A stretch of DNA of 64,000 bases, taken from positions 992,001 to 1,056,000 of the forward strand of contig CANTUV010000010.1 in assembly GCA_947685225.1 (NCBI GenBank). Reading direction: 5' to 3'. This stretch comes from Garcia nutans (taxonomy: Eukaryota; Streptophyta; Magnoliopsida; Malpighiales; Euphorbiaceae). Of the stretch, positions 32,604-47,400 are shown piece by piece. Under the pieces are notes generated by a model that ran no database searches, was not told where the DNA came from, and saw only the letters and a program-made list of their open reading frames with translations. Numbering within the stretch: the stretch's first letter is position 1; each line of letters opens with the position of its first letter. The position numbers were made by a program, and so were the translations under genes.

Positions 32604-33875
32604 CACTCATTGAGTTTTCCAATGATTGTTCGATCTTTTGATGTAAAGAAAGACTTATTTCATCTTAAAGAAGATGATGAATAGATTCTTGATCATGAAG
32701 TATCATATCTTAGTGTAATTTGTGCATTAATGTATCTAACTAACTATACAATGCCAGATATAGCTTTTTCGGTTAATTTGTTAGCAAGATATAGTTCTAC
32801 GCCAATATGAACACACTTGAATAGTGTTAAATATAAATTTTGTTATCTTCGCGAAACTGCTGATTTGAAATTATTTTATTCAAAATAATTAAATCTCAAA
32901 TTAAATAGATTTGCAAATGCAGGATATCTATCTGATCCATGTAAAGGATGATTATAAACATGATATTTATTTTTATACGATGGTGCTATAATATCTTAAC
33001 GTTCAACAAAGCAAACGACTGTTGCCACATCTTCAAATCATGCTGAAATTATTGCAATTCATGAAGCAAGTCGTGAATGTGTATGGTTAAGATCATTGGT
33101 TCAACATATTCAAGACACATGTAATCTCTCATCTATTGAAAGAAGTCCAACAATTTTATATAAAGATGATGCTGCTTGTATTGCTCAATTAAAAGAAGGT
33201 TATATCAAGAGTGATAGAGCCAAGTATATCTCACTAAAATTCTTTTTCACGCATGAACTTCAGAAAAGGCGAAATAGATATTCATCAAATTCGTTTAAGT
33301 GAAATTTAGCAGATTTATTAACAAAAATTTTGCAAACATCAACATTTGAAAAGCTAATTTACAATATTGATATGCGTCGACTTAAAGATGTTCATTAATA
33401 TGAAAAGAAAAAAAATGTATATATATTAATAATATTATACTCTCTTTCCTTTACTAGATTTTTTTCTCACATAATTTTTATCTAATAAGATTTTAACGAG
33501 GCATATTCTTTATAGAAAAACATCCAAGGGGAGTATTATGAATAATTGAAAATATTAACATATGAATATTTTTTTATCACTTTAATTATCTTATCTCTTT
33601 AGTCATATTATTTTGTCTCCTAATTATATTATTTTGTCTCTCAAATTATTTTATTATTTTATTTATTTTATTATCTTGATAATTAATATGTAATATTTTA
33701 TTTAATTTTTAACTCTATAAATAGAAGTAATCAGTAAGACTTAAAAATACGAAGAAAAAGAAGTGATAAACTTATAAATTTTTTTTCTCCAAATTACTTC
33801 TTAAAATAATTAGCTTTTTCTCTTCATTTTCTTTTAATTTTTTATAATTTTATCATTAATTATATAATAATTACA
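32601..33875 (+). mobile_element. Decayed Ty1/copia element, 3' portion with 3' LTR
   Basis: Continuation of the element interrupted by LINE-B: the pol region after the YVDD (ALMYLTNYTMPDIAFSVNLL), and RNase H (TSSNHAEIIAIHEASRE, then KDDAACIAQLKEG) to a polypurine tract CCAAGGGGAG at about 33523-33532. The likely 3' LTR is 33534-33875, starting TATTATGAAT (TG mutated to TA) and ending ATTACA, with a CTATAAATAG box. No matching 5' LTR was found. Confidence 0.78.
33534..33875 (+). repeat. Probable 3' LTR of the decayed copia element
   Basis: It lies directly after the polypurine tract. It is about 342 bp, ends in CA, and has a TATA box (TATAAATAG near 33715) and a T-rich body. Only one copy is seen, so the borders are inferred. 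Confidence 0.6.
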
Positions 33876-33887
33876 GAATTTAATATT

Positions 33888-34262
33888 TTTTGGGTAATTA
33901 CTTCATCCTTTTATTAAAAAAAAGAAATGTCATGTACCAAAAATAAGTGCTACAGAGCATAGAGGTCAAAACAGAACATAACCCAATCAGCCGAACAACA
34001 ACCAAAGAATAATTGCACGCTCTAGCCGAACCAACAATCAAGATGCAAATAAAACACCCAGCAGCTAAAACAAGAACAAATCAACATCTGCAGATACATA
34101 CATCACACTATTTACCTTTCACGCCAACGGTATCTACAGCTTCCAAATAGAACACTAACACAACAAACATAACTCAGTCAACTTCATGCTCACCAACTGG
34201 AAATCAGCTAAATTCTAGAACTAGCAAACTTAAGTTTTATAGCATAAGAAATATATATATAT
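33888..34262 (-). repeat. Probable 3' fragment of a retrotransposed transcript
   Basis: A block less AT-rich than its flanks. On the minus strand it ends like a transcript: pyrimidine-rich sequence, an AATAAAAGG-type signal, then a short A run at 33885-33890. An 11-bp direct repeat AATTTAATATT flanks it (33877-33887 and 34263-34273), but in this AT-rich context that is weak evidence. I could not identify the source; the 3' untranslated end of another LINE is the best guess. Confidence 0.35.
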
Positions 34263-34273
34263 AATTTAATATT

Positions 34274-37200
34274 ATGAAAAAAGAGATTATTACAACTAAA
34301 ATTTTTTCAAATGAAAAAATTATTTTTCACCGTCAATTATTATTTTTTCTTTTTATATAAATTGTCAGGATAGGCCAACTTGCTATTTGGCAAAGATCAA
34401 ATTCTTCCCCGAATGGGTTTAAGCATATATTTAACTTTTGTATATTTAAAATTATATATTAAGTGTTAGTTTTAATGACAATTTTTATAATTAAATAAGT
34501 TGATAAGTGTCTATTCTAACTTAATTAAAAATTTTAAATTTGATTCTCTCACTGTATAACTGTATTAATATAATATATTAAGAATTTTATTATTTTTGAA
34601 GTTTTATTCGACTACTTTAAAAGGATAATTTATATCTAAAAAATTACATTATAATTAAAATATAATAAATCATCTTAGTTTTTAAAATCTAAATTATTAT
34701 ATCTTGTTTATTGAATTTTTATATTTTTAATACTAAAAAATAATATTTTTTTGGAATTCTTAATTATAAAAAATTATGAAATGATCGATTTAAAATTTAG
34801 GATCACGAAGTTCGAGGGCTCACTCTCGGCCAACTCAACTAAGGTGAATATCATTCACCATTATCAATAATAATACTTAAATAATCATAATTTATACATG
34901 AGCAATAATTTAATTACTTTAAATAAAAATATTTTTATTTAATGCTGTCTCACTCTCTTCGTTTAGACATTGTTCTAAAAGTGCATTAGATATATTAATA
35001 GAGTTTTATTATTAAGATTATATTCTATTAAAAATAATTATATTATTATATTTAAAAATATAATAAAATACTGGATAAATAAATTTAAAAAATATTAATT
35101 TATTTAATTATAATTTAATTTTACTAAAAAAATTTAAATAATATCTAAAATTTTCTTATAATTGGGCGATATATCAAATTAGATAGTTAATCAAAGATAT
35201 GATTTTCTTTTAACGCGAAACCTCTCAATTCTTTTTTTTTTTGATAAAATATTTATTCTCTATAAATGCTTTTACATCTATAATTTAAATCATTTTGAAT
35301 GTATATGAATTAAGGTCCAATTACCTCAAGTTATAGATAAATTAAGTTATGAATTAATTGTTTTTCATAAAAAAAATTATAATAGGCAGATGAATTATGA
35401 ATTTAAAAAGTTACTTGTTGATCCTCAAAAAAAAAAAAAAGGAACTTAGTTGTAATATCAAAAAAATATCTCAAAACTAAAAGCAATATTGCTTTTGGTT
35501 TGGATTGTTTAATTCAAGGGAAATTTATAAAAACAACTTAAAAAGAGAAAAAAAATATAAATATATTATGTAAATAAAAATTTATAAATATATCATAAAG
35601 TAAAAATTTTATAAAAATATTTGTGTTGTATTTTTGGTGTGTATTGATTACATGTTCAATATATTTTTAATATATTTATTGGTAAAAATATTTAATTTTT
35701 ATGAACTCAAAATTATAAAATTATAAAAAATAAGTAGAATAAAAATAAATTTTGAAGAAAAATAATGTTTTATGTAATTTTCTTTTAATTTTATTCACAA
35801 CCGTTATTAGTTACCAATAATTAGCCGTCAGCACTAATAGTTTTTTTTTTTTTTGAGGAAAGCACTAGTAGTTTTATTATCTTATATATTAAGATAAATT
35901 TCAATTACGTGTAAATTAATAATTTTATATTACATATAAATATATTAATATAACTACATATTTTAATTAATTATTGAAATCTATATAAATATTAAATATT
36001 TAAAAATTAAAATAATAATTTATATTTTTTATTTATTAAGAAAGATTTTGGTAAGTAAGTATTTTTATAATTTAATGCCGTTTTTTGACAAAGCTGTAAA
36101 TTCTAATTTTTATATTAAAAAATAATGTTTAATTATAATTTCAAAAATTAGTTAGTGAAAATATAAATAGCTTAGTATTTAATCTTCACTGAACATTCTG
36201 TATGTATGAATGTTTGAATACTTAAACACTAACCATTGGATCCGAAATCAAACAGGAACTTAATCGCATGAGAGATTTTTTAGCAGTTTAGTGGGTTAAT
36301 ATTGCCAAATATCCCTATACCTATATCACTAAAATCCTTAAATTTAATTTATCATGATAAAATGGGATATCTGAAAAAATAAAAAAATAATAATAAATTT
36401 ATCATATTTTTAAAAATATTTTTAAATTTATTAAAATTTATGATTTTTTTTATAAAAATATATAGTTTATTATATGTTTATTATGAATTTATTATATATT
36501 TATTATGACTCTATGAATTTTAATAGTTTATTATATATTTATTATAAAATGATTAAAATAAATGTGATAAAAATTTTTTTATAAAAAATGACGTTGGTGT
36601 AATTTTTCCTAATAAAATCCTTCAATATTCAATGATTTTTTTTTATTAAAATCCATAACTCCATTTTTTTAGTGACCAAACAGTGATGAAAAAGTCCAGT
36701 TAAAAAAAAAAAACAGTGATGAAAAAGAGCCTCTCACTCTAAAAATAAATACTGAACCATAACCTTGAATTATGAATTCTAAATCTCTAAAAAACTCAAA
36801 ATAAAAAAAAAATCTCAAATCACAAAAAAAAAACCTTTACTTTTTTATTTAAAAATTTTAATGAGATAAGCATAAATTACGAAAGTGGATATATTAATCA
36901 TAAAAATAACTTCTCATTTATTTAAATATTTTTTAAATAAAAATAAATATAAGTTTGACTAATTCATTTTCAAATTAAATCAATTAATTATATAAATTGA
37001 ATTTTAACGAGTGATAATTTATTTTAGATATTATATAAATTGAATTTTTTTTCCTTTATTTTTTCTTTTTGAGAAATGCTAATAATATTTATTTTAAAGA
37101 GTTACTGTTCAATAATTTTTCTCTATTAAATAAAATTTATTACAAAAAATACTATGATAAATAATTTTAAACCAATAGAAAAAAAAATATTGAACAGTGA

Positions 37201-38160
37201 TCTTCGAAAAAACTAAAATTAACATTTCTCATTTCTTATTTCTATCTGTCTTTCCACTTACGCCTTTCAGACTTACTAATATTAGTTTCCCAGTTTGTCC
37301 ATGAATATCCTTCTTTCTCTTCATTTCTCTCTGTAGATTTTTTTTTTGATAAGATGTTTACGAACCCCCAATCAGAAGTTGAGATGTTAAAAGCTCAATG
37401 TTGATTTTAACTACTAACGTAACAAAATTTATGAACAAAAAAAATTATTTCAGAAAGCTTTCCATAATTTTCTCTAGAATCTTATTCTATAGGATAGTTA
37501 GATGGCTTTTGATAATTAAAGACTGATGCTATTATCAATTGGGTATTCAAATTAAGAGCACGAAGTTTTAATGTTAAAAAAAAATCAACAAAAATTACAT
37601 GTCTTCTTCCCTATTAGACATTAGTCAGTAGCCAAAAATTATAAGAAATATTAATCACTTTTTTTTAGCAACTAAAATATTAATCACATTTGATGATTGA
37701 ATAACCAATTAGAATTGAAGTTTATTTGAGAAGTTAAAAATAAAAATAATCAAACGAGAATTGGCAATTTTGATGCTAAATTAAATTGATAATATTATTT
37801 ACGACTCTTGTAGCTAATTCAAGGAATTTATTTTCTCAAGTCCTCATTATATAATTTGTTAATTTTTATCCCCATTATATCATGCACATTATTATAATCC
37901 TAAAACTAGATGATTAACGTTAATATTTGCTAAAATCTGAGAATTTCCATATTCTATACAGGACAGCATCCCTATTTCACTAAGATTTAGACAACGGCAA
38001 GCAGATAGTCTCATCTCATCTCGAAATAAGGTTACAAAGTATTAAAATTAGCTTCTACAATTCCCACTTGGTCTCCACCAATGTTTATGTGAAGTAGAAA
38101 GCCCTCAGGCTCAATGATTCTATGTTTCTAACAATATATACCATACATCATCCAGCCGTT
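34274..38160. other. AT-rich spacer, no gene seen
   Basis: No coding signal. A degenerate A-box/B-box pair on the plus strand at about 34490-34560 (AAGTTGATAAGTGTC, then AAATTTGATTCTCTCAC), and another tRNA-like stretch near 34800-34850 on the minus strand, look like worn SINE remnants. Several GGGAAATTT-type motifs at 35517 and 36590 may be old MITE ends. Confidence 0.4.
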
Positions 38161-38413
38161 CGTACAATTAAATGGGGAATCAATGCATGCTACAAGGGTC
38201 CATCAGTTGGCTACAGAACATGATACATCCTAAAATTAATGCTTTCTGATGAGTCTAAATATCATCCCCAAAAGTCAAGTCTTTCGGCACATATTACTTC
38301 GATACCTGAGAAGACAAAGTGGGAGTTCCCTTTGCGCAATTTCTTTTAACAGCTCCCACAACCATAATTTATCCACCATAATTCAATCGCTACGTTTCTT
38401 CAAAAGCAGGGTA

Positions 38414-41400
38414 TCAAGGACATTTTCTTTGAACATAAGAAGCCCCATGCTCTTCGTACCTGTCAATATATAAAAAACTGTGTAAAATATATTTGCTTAA
38501 CAGTATATTTTTTATGCATGTAATTCTGAGGTTAAATTTTTTGGAAGAAAAAAAGAGCTATCTTGAACAGCACATTCAAAATTTATCAACAGCAATTGTA
38601 GAACATAGTTCCAAAAAATTCTGCTTACTCAGACTTGGAGAACCACATCTGCTGGAACGAACCAAGAGATGCCAATATGCTCCCACCTATCCATACACTG
38701 CTAAAAATAATCATAGCACCATCAGTAAAAATTATAAATTACAGGGGCAAAAGAGAGAAAATGAAAAACTTATTGATTGCAGCATATAAAAGTTGATGAA
38801 ATTCAAGTGCTTCAGAGAAAGAGGCTAGAACTGTAGCCTCGTAAGAACCTAATCCCTTAAAATATTCTCTCTAAACAAACATAAATAAAACAAAAATAAT
38901 CATAATCAACTGAATTGAACTTTCTAGGTGTTACATAAGGTAAATCAACTGAATTAAGGTGCCATATGTAGCTGAAGCATTGGTTATTAATTCCGAATTC
39001 TAGCAATAACTACTGCAAACTTATAAACTAGGGAATTAGCACCAATACAGCTAAACATTAGGATTGCATATTTTTTGCTAAACATTAGGGAATTGCATAT
39101 TTTTGCTTGTTCAAAATCTACATTATAAACCACAATATAATGGCAATCAGTAAAAGTGAAAAACAAAACCAAGTGTACCAAACAAAAATGACTCACATCT
39201 GCAAAACCCAATGCAGCAAACAAGAATGACTCACATCTGCATTTGTGTGCGTGTATATATGTGTAAAGAGAAACAGTGAAAGGCACACAAATCAAACCTG
39301 AATCTCCTTTCTGTTGCATTTCCACTGGCCAGCACTTTAACCCTTGCAGCTTGAGGAGACTCCTACATATCAACAAATAGTCATTTTACTCAAATGGAAC
39401 TGAAACTGAAATTTATTTCCTTGATTATGATGGCATTTCATGCACTAACTAAAACATGTTTACATCTAGGTGAAATCCAGTAAAACAATTTCCCATACGA
39501 TGACCAATACAATTTAGTAATGATGTTGAAAATGACAATGACATGAAGTGAATAATAAGCAATGTTACTAACAATCTTAAGTAAAGAAAGTTCACCATGA
39601 CTATTTTAAATCATGAATATTAGCAATTACATTACATAGTTTGCGAAGGCAGTATAGTTCCGATCATGAAAAAAAGTGGGGTCGAGGAATGAAGCACTAA
39701 GACTTGAGTTCTCAAAAATTTTGAGACAATGAGTGAAACAATAAAGACAGAAAGGTTGAAGTAAGAAGGCACCTCAAGTAAATCTTTCTCAAGACGTTCC
39801 TTCAACTGTTGCATTGACGCTGTTCCACCAGCCAGCTACATCAAAAGAAAATTCAGGGGACTAAATCAATACCCAATGTTACAATGGATTATGAACAACA
39901 TAGTTCGTTCTCAAAAGAAGAAAGGAAATGAAAAGATAAAAACACAACTCAGTTATTGAGCAGTATGAGCAGGTGAACCTAAATACCATTTATTTGTTTG
40001 CTAAATTGATCTAGGGGCAAGAACCAAGAAACCTGACTTCATCTACCAAAGGGTTTATGTTTAAGACCAAAAGAAATCTGACTGATAATAATGGAAACAT
40101 TCCATCAAATAAAAACATTACGTCAACCACTACCAATAGCAAAACAAGAGAAGTGGAAAGAGATTCAGTGCAAAATGATTCCCCAGACCCCAGTCAGGCA
40201 ATCACTCCAGTAGTTACGATGTTGTCAAGATACTTTGTCATCTACTTTGCTTCCAGAATGCTCACAAAGCTGGTTAACAAGCTTACTTTCCAGCATTGCT
40301 TACAGTTACATTTAATAATAATGAATAATTGATCAATCACTTGTGATAATGAATAATTGCCTCATCACTTAAGAGGTGCATGTAAATATCCCAAGAAATA
40401 AAGAAAGGGTACATGCCAACACGCTTATACATGTGCACCTGTGTTTTATATAGCAGACTACGTGTCTATTGGTATTAAGACTGAAACTGCTTTTCAAAAA
40501 GCACCTTATAAAATTTGATGCAAAAGGCAGTTTGAAACTAAGAGCTATCAAAGCACTTAAGGATACGTGTCTATTGGCATTAAGACTGAAACTGCTTTTT
40601 CAAAAAGCACCTTACAAAATTTGTTGCAAAAGGCAATTTGAAACTAAGAGCTATCAATGCACTTAGGATACAAGAACTTTGAGTAGGGCAAGATAAATCC
40701 AACCAAGATATCAGAAAATGAAGGTAAGGGGTTAAATATAATATTGATTTTACCAATATACTGCTGAATAGTTCTCTTCGAATATCCACATCACACTTAT
40801 TAATGCTCTCTATAACCTGCAAACATCAAAAAGGAAATAATTAACTGCAAGCCCACAGAAAAGATGGTAGATGTTTGAGGACCAAATATTTGAAAGTTGA
40901 AAAGGCATGAACTTACCATTTGTGGCAATCCACGAACATTAGGAGCAATCTCTGCAAAATTCTCCATACCAGGAATAGTCTGGTAGATACAGAACAAGAT
41001 AATGGCATGTGAGCGCACTAAGAATAATTCAGCAATAAAAGTACCAGAAAGAGAACTGTAGAAATACATAAAATCATTTGAACCTAAAGATCAGTCTGAC
41101 TAGAGCATTAAATATTACATGTGGACATCAGAATCATGAGTTGCACATAGATTCAGGAAGAAGTGAATGATAATAAAAAAATTATAAAAGAGCAACTAAT
41201 TAACATTAATAAACAACAGAAAGACTATCTCCCTAAGATATCAATAAAAGCACCACTAAATTGTCAAGTAAAAAACAAGGCAAATGTGAAATGGGAGGAA
41301 CATTCTGAAAAATAGGATAGGAAAAGAAACCATTTAAAACTTTTTTTGATGACCAAGCAGATATGATTGAAGTGAATAACATATGACCATATCACTTCAC

Positions 41401-44400
41401 ATTAGGGAAAAAAAAGGTGAATTGAAATAATGCCAGAAAAATTGGTAAAAAAGAACGCTTTGAGAAGTAACCAATAAAAAAATGTATCACCTTTATCTTA
41501 AAAATATGTTATGCATGAACCGTATTTGGAAATTTTAAATGTTTGTACTTTCAATATAGAAACTGGTGACTTCTACAAAATTTCCCTATATCAATGTATA
41601 TTGTGTGGTTAAAACAAAGAAATGGCATCACTTGAGGAAAGTCACAGGAATTAACACATTACTCCCAATATTCTACTAAAAAAAGAGCAAAGGCCTGAAA
41701 TAGACGAGACATAAAAGAACGCCATCCTGAATGTTCATGGACCACACACCTGAGCCAAGGATGGATTGAATAAAACATCTGGAATCTTGAATCTATCAGC
41801 TCCAATTTCAATTGTCCTGTTTTACATTATAAAATCCAAGATTAGATAAAACTAGTAATAGTCGATAGTCCAAAAGCTACCCAACCAGTAACTGTACTCA
41901 TGCTGAGGTATATATTGCAAGAGACTTACTGGCCATCAGGAAGCTCATATGGAGTCATCGGAATATTTGAATAAGCACTTTCTACATTTATAAGGGGAGA
42001 AATGAAGAGCGAGAGAGAGAGACGGAGAAGAGTTAGCATAAGAAAGGCTCTACATGTTAAATGCAATTTAAGCTCAAAGGATAGAGACGCATTCAATAAA
42101 GCATTGCATGTACTAATAAAAATGAACCAAACATCACTGTAAAAGAGATTGGATCTGCAAAGAACAAACATTATTTTTATGTAGTTCACAGCAATAGTAA
42201 ATGAACTAGACAATAGGGACTGCACTCTCCTTCCCATAAACCCCCCAACTCATCTGCTGCTATTTGAACTATGCCCTCTTGATGAAGAGAAAGAGAGGGT
42301 ACAATAAACTTAAACTGTCCAAATAAACCAAGGACCATATCACATAGGATTACCATAATAATTATATGGAATTTTGAACATAACGTAATTTGAATTAATC
42401 AAGTAATCTCAATGGCCAAAACCAGCATACAAACAAGCATTGGAAAATACAAAATATGAAAAGAGCACCAACCATCATAGAGTGTATCTGGGGCTCGACA
42501 TACACATTCCTTGATATCACTTGCAATCACCCTCTGTTTCAAAAGCAAATTTTAGTAGATATAGAAAGATGTCTTTTTCACAAGGAGAAAATTTGTGGTG
42601 TCAATCACAAACCTGAGAGTAAAGTTTGTAGCTTTCAGTTGTATTTGGAAAATCAAGATCCACAATCTGAGAGGTTCAGAAAAAAGAAAGGACAACATCA
42701 AAAAGCAGATACCAAAACAATAAATAATTTCCCAGGCAACTTAATGTGTCTGTGGAAATTAAGTCAGAAATATGCAATAAGGAATGAAGCAAATTGATGG
42801 TCATTTCACTTGAGAAACAAGGGACAAACTAATATCTTCTTAACAGAGTTAGTTAATTCACCATAAACACTAGCTCATTTAAAGCACAATGGCCAGGATG
42901 GACAAGATGCAACTCTTCCAGGTTGAATCAAAGCCCAGAAACTTATAAAACTGTAGTACAGCTTTAGCATGAGTCAATTTCATGACTTCGAGCCCCAAGT
43001 TAAAACCAACATCAACAATGATAACATGGCACCAGATTTTAAGTTACCATGCATATATCTAGATTTCAAAAACAGCTTCTTTCTTCAGACCAAGTATCTA
43101 TAATTATAAAGAAAAAAAAAAGTAACTTTCTAAGTTTACGAGATTAAATTTGTTCCAAAGCTGATTAAAACTTTCAAATTGTCAAAGTTTTGGAACAGTG
43201 ATTTGATTTACACTTAGCAAAACAGCCCTTCTTACTGTTCTTTTCACTGTTAAATATCCCGTAACAACCCACATCTCCCTTTCTCAGCCAATCCTAATAT
43301 TCACTCTATTGCAACAAAATTGCAAGACTAAAAATTAACATCCACTTCCGGTGCATATCAATATTATTCAAATTTAACCTGTCAATACACCTTGTATATT
43401 CAATTTCTCTGCAGCCAGAGAATTCCAGCAACCAAATCAGATCTGATGGCTGCATTACCTCAAACTCCATCAACCCAAAAACGACAAACCTCACTACATA
43501 ATTTTCTAGCCCTAGCACACCACAAAATACAAGGAAAAAAATTACACAAAATTATCACACATAAAACACTAGAATGTCAAAGCAGAGTAATAGAAAACTA
43601 TAACTGAACTATGCCAACATACAATAATTGTATAATTAATATCTCTCTCCCAATTCTTGGTATATATACATGGTAGTGTGTATTAAATCATATCAAACCA
43701 AAATAACTGCAAGTGACACTTTAAAGTACCTGAAACTCGCCTGGCCGGATTTCCTTTCTCTTGAAAGAATACCTGGGTTTTATCTGTAAAGCCAAGCAAC
43801 AAATTAAAAGAGATAATAAAATTTAATAATGCCAATCCTACCAAATTAACATTCATTTCAAAGTAAAATTCAATACAAAAGTCACTTACTGCGATACCTT
43901 TGCTCTCCAAGCTTTTTATCAAACAATCAGTAAGAAATTCTCCTCCTATAGGAGAAGAAGCCACTGCCTATTACCACATAGGACAAAAAAGGAAAAAGGC
44001 TGTTAGTCTGTCACAGGCCAATAAATCTGTATTAGACCTTTGCCATAGTAAGCAGCACTCCAAATTTTAAAATTTGAAAAAAAAAACAAAAAACAAAAAC
44101 AGAAAAACAGAACAAAAAAACAGCTATCTTTAGTTCCTTCCGTTATTCACTTCACAGCAGAGGTGTTGTTTTCCAAGATTTTTATCCTAAACAAAAAATG
44201 TTATGGTACAACACTACATATATATATGTGTGTATATGTATATCTTGTTCATTTAGGCCTGTACCTTTTATTAATTCTTGTCTATTGTTGATCTGAAGGA
44301 TCTTGTTAACAGTTTAACAAAACATAAACTTGAGAGCAGAGTTGAGATTTCAGAGTTTTCTCATAGTAAACAAAAAGAAAGAATGCATAGCAAAATTGGC

Positions 44401-47400
44401 AAGGGCCAAAACTGAGTTTAACTTATTGCTGAAATTTAAAATGTAAATACGCAGTCTAAATCACAATTATTTGACAAGTCATACATTTACCATGGGTGTA
44501 GAAAGATAAATACCTTTTGAAGAACATAACCATCATGCACTGGAGCAACTGTAGTTGATCCTCCGCCACTAGAAATGGAACCATTAAAGTTAGAGGTACT
44601 TATCAGTGAACAAAACATAGCTAATACAGTAAAGCAGAGAGTATGAGAAAAATAAGGCAGGAAATATTTTATTGTTCCAATTTCCAAAAGTAATCTTTGA
44701 AGCTTTAAATATATCAAGAACAATCCTAGAATTACCGATAATAATTATTTTATCTATTATTATGAGTATATCACTATGCAAATAGATGCTATGGTATGAT
44801 TATGGAGATCAAGAAATACATGTTCAAAAGCTTAAGCTACACAGAATTAAAGCGCTCATTTCATGTATGCGCTTATTTGAAATATTACTGACTAATTTAT
44901 AGTCTCCCTTGATGCTTATATTTGTGCTTATTTAAGAAAACATGTTGGTATTGCTGAATGATCTTAGGATTCAGTTGTCAACTTTCAGTTTGCCTGGAAT
45001 GAGCTAAGATGTGATGTTTTGACCTTTGAGTCTTAACTATTAATTAAGTCCAAATATTTTAAGAAACGATAAAGTCTTAATTAGTCTGGTAGACGAGAAA
45101 GTCCTAGTGCTATTCAGAGGTTCAAGTCCAATACAGAATAGAAGTTCAAAGTTCATATAACAACTCCTTTAGGACTATTTTGGCTCTAGTATATGCTTGT
45201 GATGCTTTAATTTTTAATACAGTTATCCGATAAAATTAGAAAGAATTCTAGAAACTATATTCCTCCAGGATCACATGATAGAATTCTTTATGCAAAAAAA
45301 AAGGTGATAGAATTCCTATCTAGGTGCCAGACTAAAGGACCTAAAGCCACCAAAGGAAATCTATGCGTAATTGAAGCTTAGATTTTTCCTCCTTAAATTT
45401 TCACATCAACCTGATCTGAATCATATATTAATAATCATATGTTAATTGCATATTTCAGCCATTCAGACATCATTATTTCACTTTGAATTCAATCATAAAC
45501 TCACATGGAATTCTCTAATGTAAAAAATTTAAAATTTCCCACAAATTCCTACTGACCAAAGCTGTTCAACATAGTAACTTGAATCTTCCAACAACATTGC
45601 TCTCATGGATGAGAAAGCTGTCAGAGCTTCTTTATTTACACTGTCTGTCTCCATATCAAAAAGTTAAAACAAGTTTCTGTTTTCTTTCTTGCCCTGTTCA
45701 CTTCCAAAATAATTTTTAGCCAGAGAGGGAGGAAGAGTGCGCATAGACATCAATCCTCATTAATTTTTCCCAATTGCAATAATTGATTCTGATTACAGTT
45801 ATAATTTCTGCAAGAAAATCCAGCTAACCATTCTCCTCTATGATTCCTAGAAAAGGAATAGCATATCTATAGAACAGAGAGTACAGGCCCTTACCCTTAA
45901 TATGTTTTTTGGCAAAAAATAAGATGCAGGTTAAGCACAAAACAATACCGCAGAGAATCAACATAAAAATTCAGAGAACTGTGACTTAATAACAAGAATA
46001 ATGACAACAAAAATGAATTCACCAACAAAAATATAAATTATACCTATCAACAACTAGTGAGGTAGGACGTCCGGATGCGAAAGATGTGAGAACCTGACAC
46101 CGAGAAATACTTCAATCATGCCACATAATAGACACATTATCTATATACAATGAAAGGAAATATGAACAAAACTAAACAAGATTATTGGCATGTTTAAAAA
46201 TACAAAACAAGCTGGAGATATAAAGGATGGACAAAGGAAATACAGCATTCTTGGCCAAAAATAGTGCTGGAACATTGTACTTTTCAAACATAAGCTCTGC
46301 AGTCCTGTCAGAAATAGAAAAATTCAAACATCATCAAAAAGTATCAAAGCAGTATTATCCAATGCACCAAAATAAAGAAAAGTGCTTCTCTTTTTTCTCT
46401 TGAGAAGTTAAAAGATACTTTCACTTGAATTCAAGACAATTAAAAAAAATTAGACAAAGAATTTCTCTTTTGAATGTCAATCTCGTACAAAATAGAAATT
46501 TACTAACACTGCAAAGACAAACTAGATTGAGTAGGTATAAATATAATAATTTGAAGTCAAACTTAAAAATGATATCTCTAAGCCACAAAGATGTACTAAA
46601 AGAAAAGGAGAGAGCCTTGCAACTGAAGGATACATAATCAAACTTTGCCTCAATTAACGTAACAAGGTCTTTTTTCTGAATTGTTTGCTTTGGGTTGTAG
46701 TTACAGTTTATGAAACATAACTTCTGCCAGGTAAATGATTATAAGATTTATTTAAGCACCAAATAACAAAGGCACATCAATAAATAAATAAAAAATGTTA
46801 TGAACTACTATGGTGTCCAGATGGATATGCATTTGAAGTGAAGATGGATTAGGATTTGTGTTTCAGTAAAAAATCGTAAAATGGTAAAATACAACATAAT
46901 GTCAAACTCATATATCTTTTCATTTCCAATTCCCATTTATCCAAACCAACCCTAATGTATTTTTCTCTTCTTTCTTCCATCGAGAACACATTCTGTATAT
47001 AGATGATAACCCCTGACACAATTTCTATACCCTAATGTCATTCTCCTAATAGTACCAACAACCAGACTGAATTATTAGATTGAAGGAGTTAATTTAACAT
47101 TAAAAATGCAAAAAAAAGAGGAACAAGAAAAAGAATTTTGCAGACATGAAAAATTGTAGAATAAAAAGATCCTCATTACAAGGTGGGTATTAGAGCATGC
47201 TTACTTCACAAAAGAATATACATACGATATGACATATTCACACTTCAACCTTTACCAAATATTACACTATGGTAATCAACAATAAAGTAACACAAGCGGC
47301 ATGGTTGTTAAGTCAATCCATCAAGACATAAATAACCATCATACGTCACAAAACAACTTCTGGAAACTGCAACTGACAAAAAAGAATTTATTATATCCAC

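Noticed and set aside
38249..38789. Open frames on the plus strand over 38.2-38.8 kb and similar ones at 40.1, 42.5 and 43.4 kb
   Set aside because: They lie antisense to, or run through introns of, the ARP4 gene, and cross its splice sites. None shows a protein domain.
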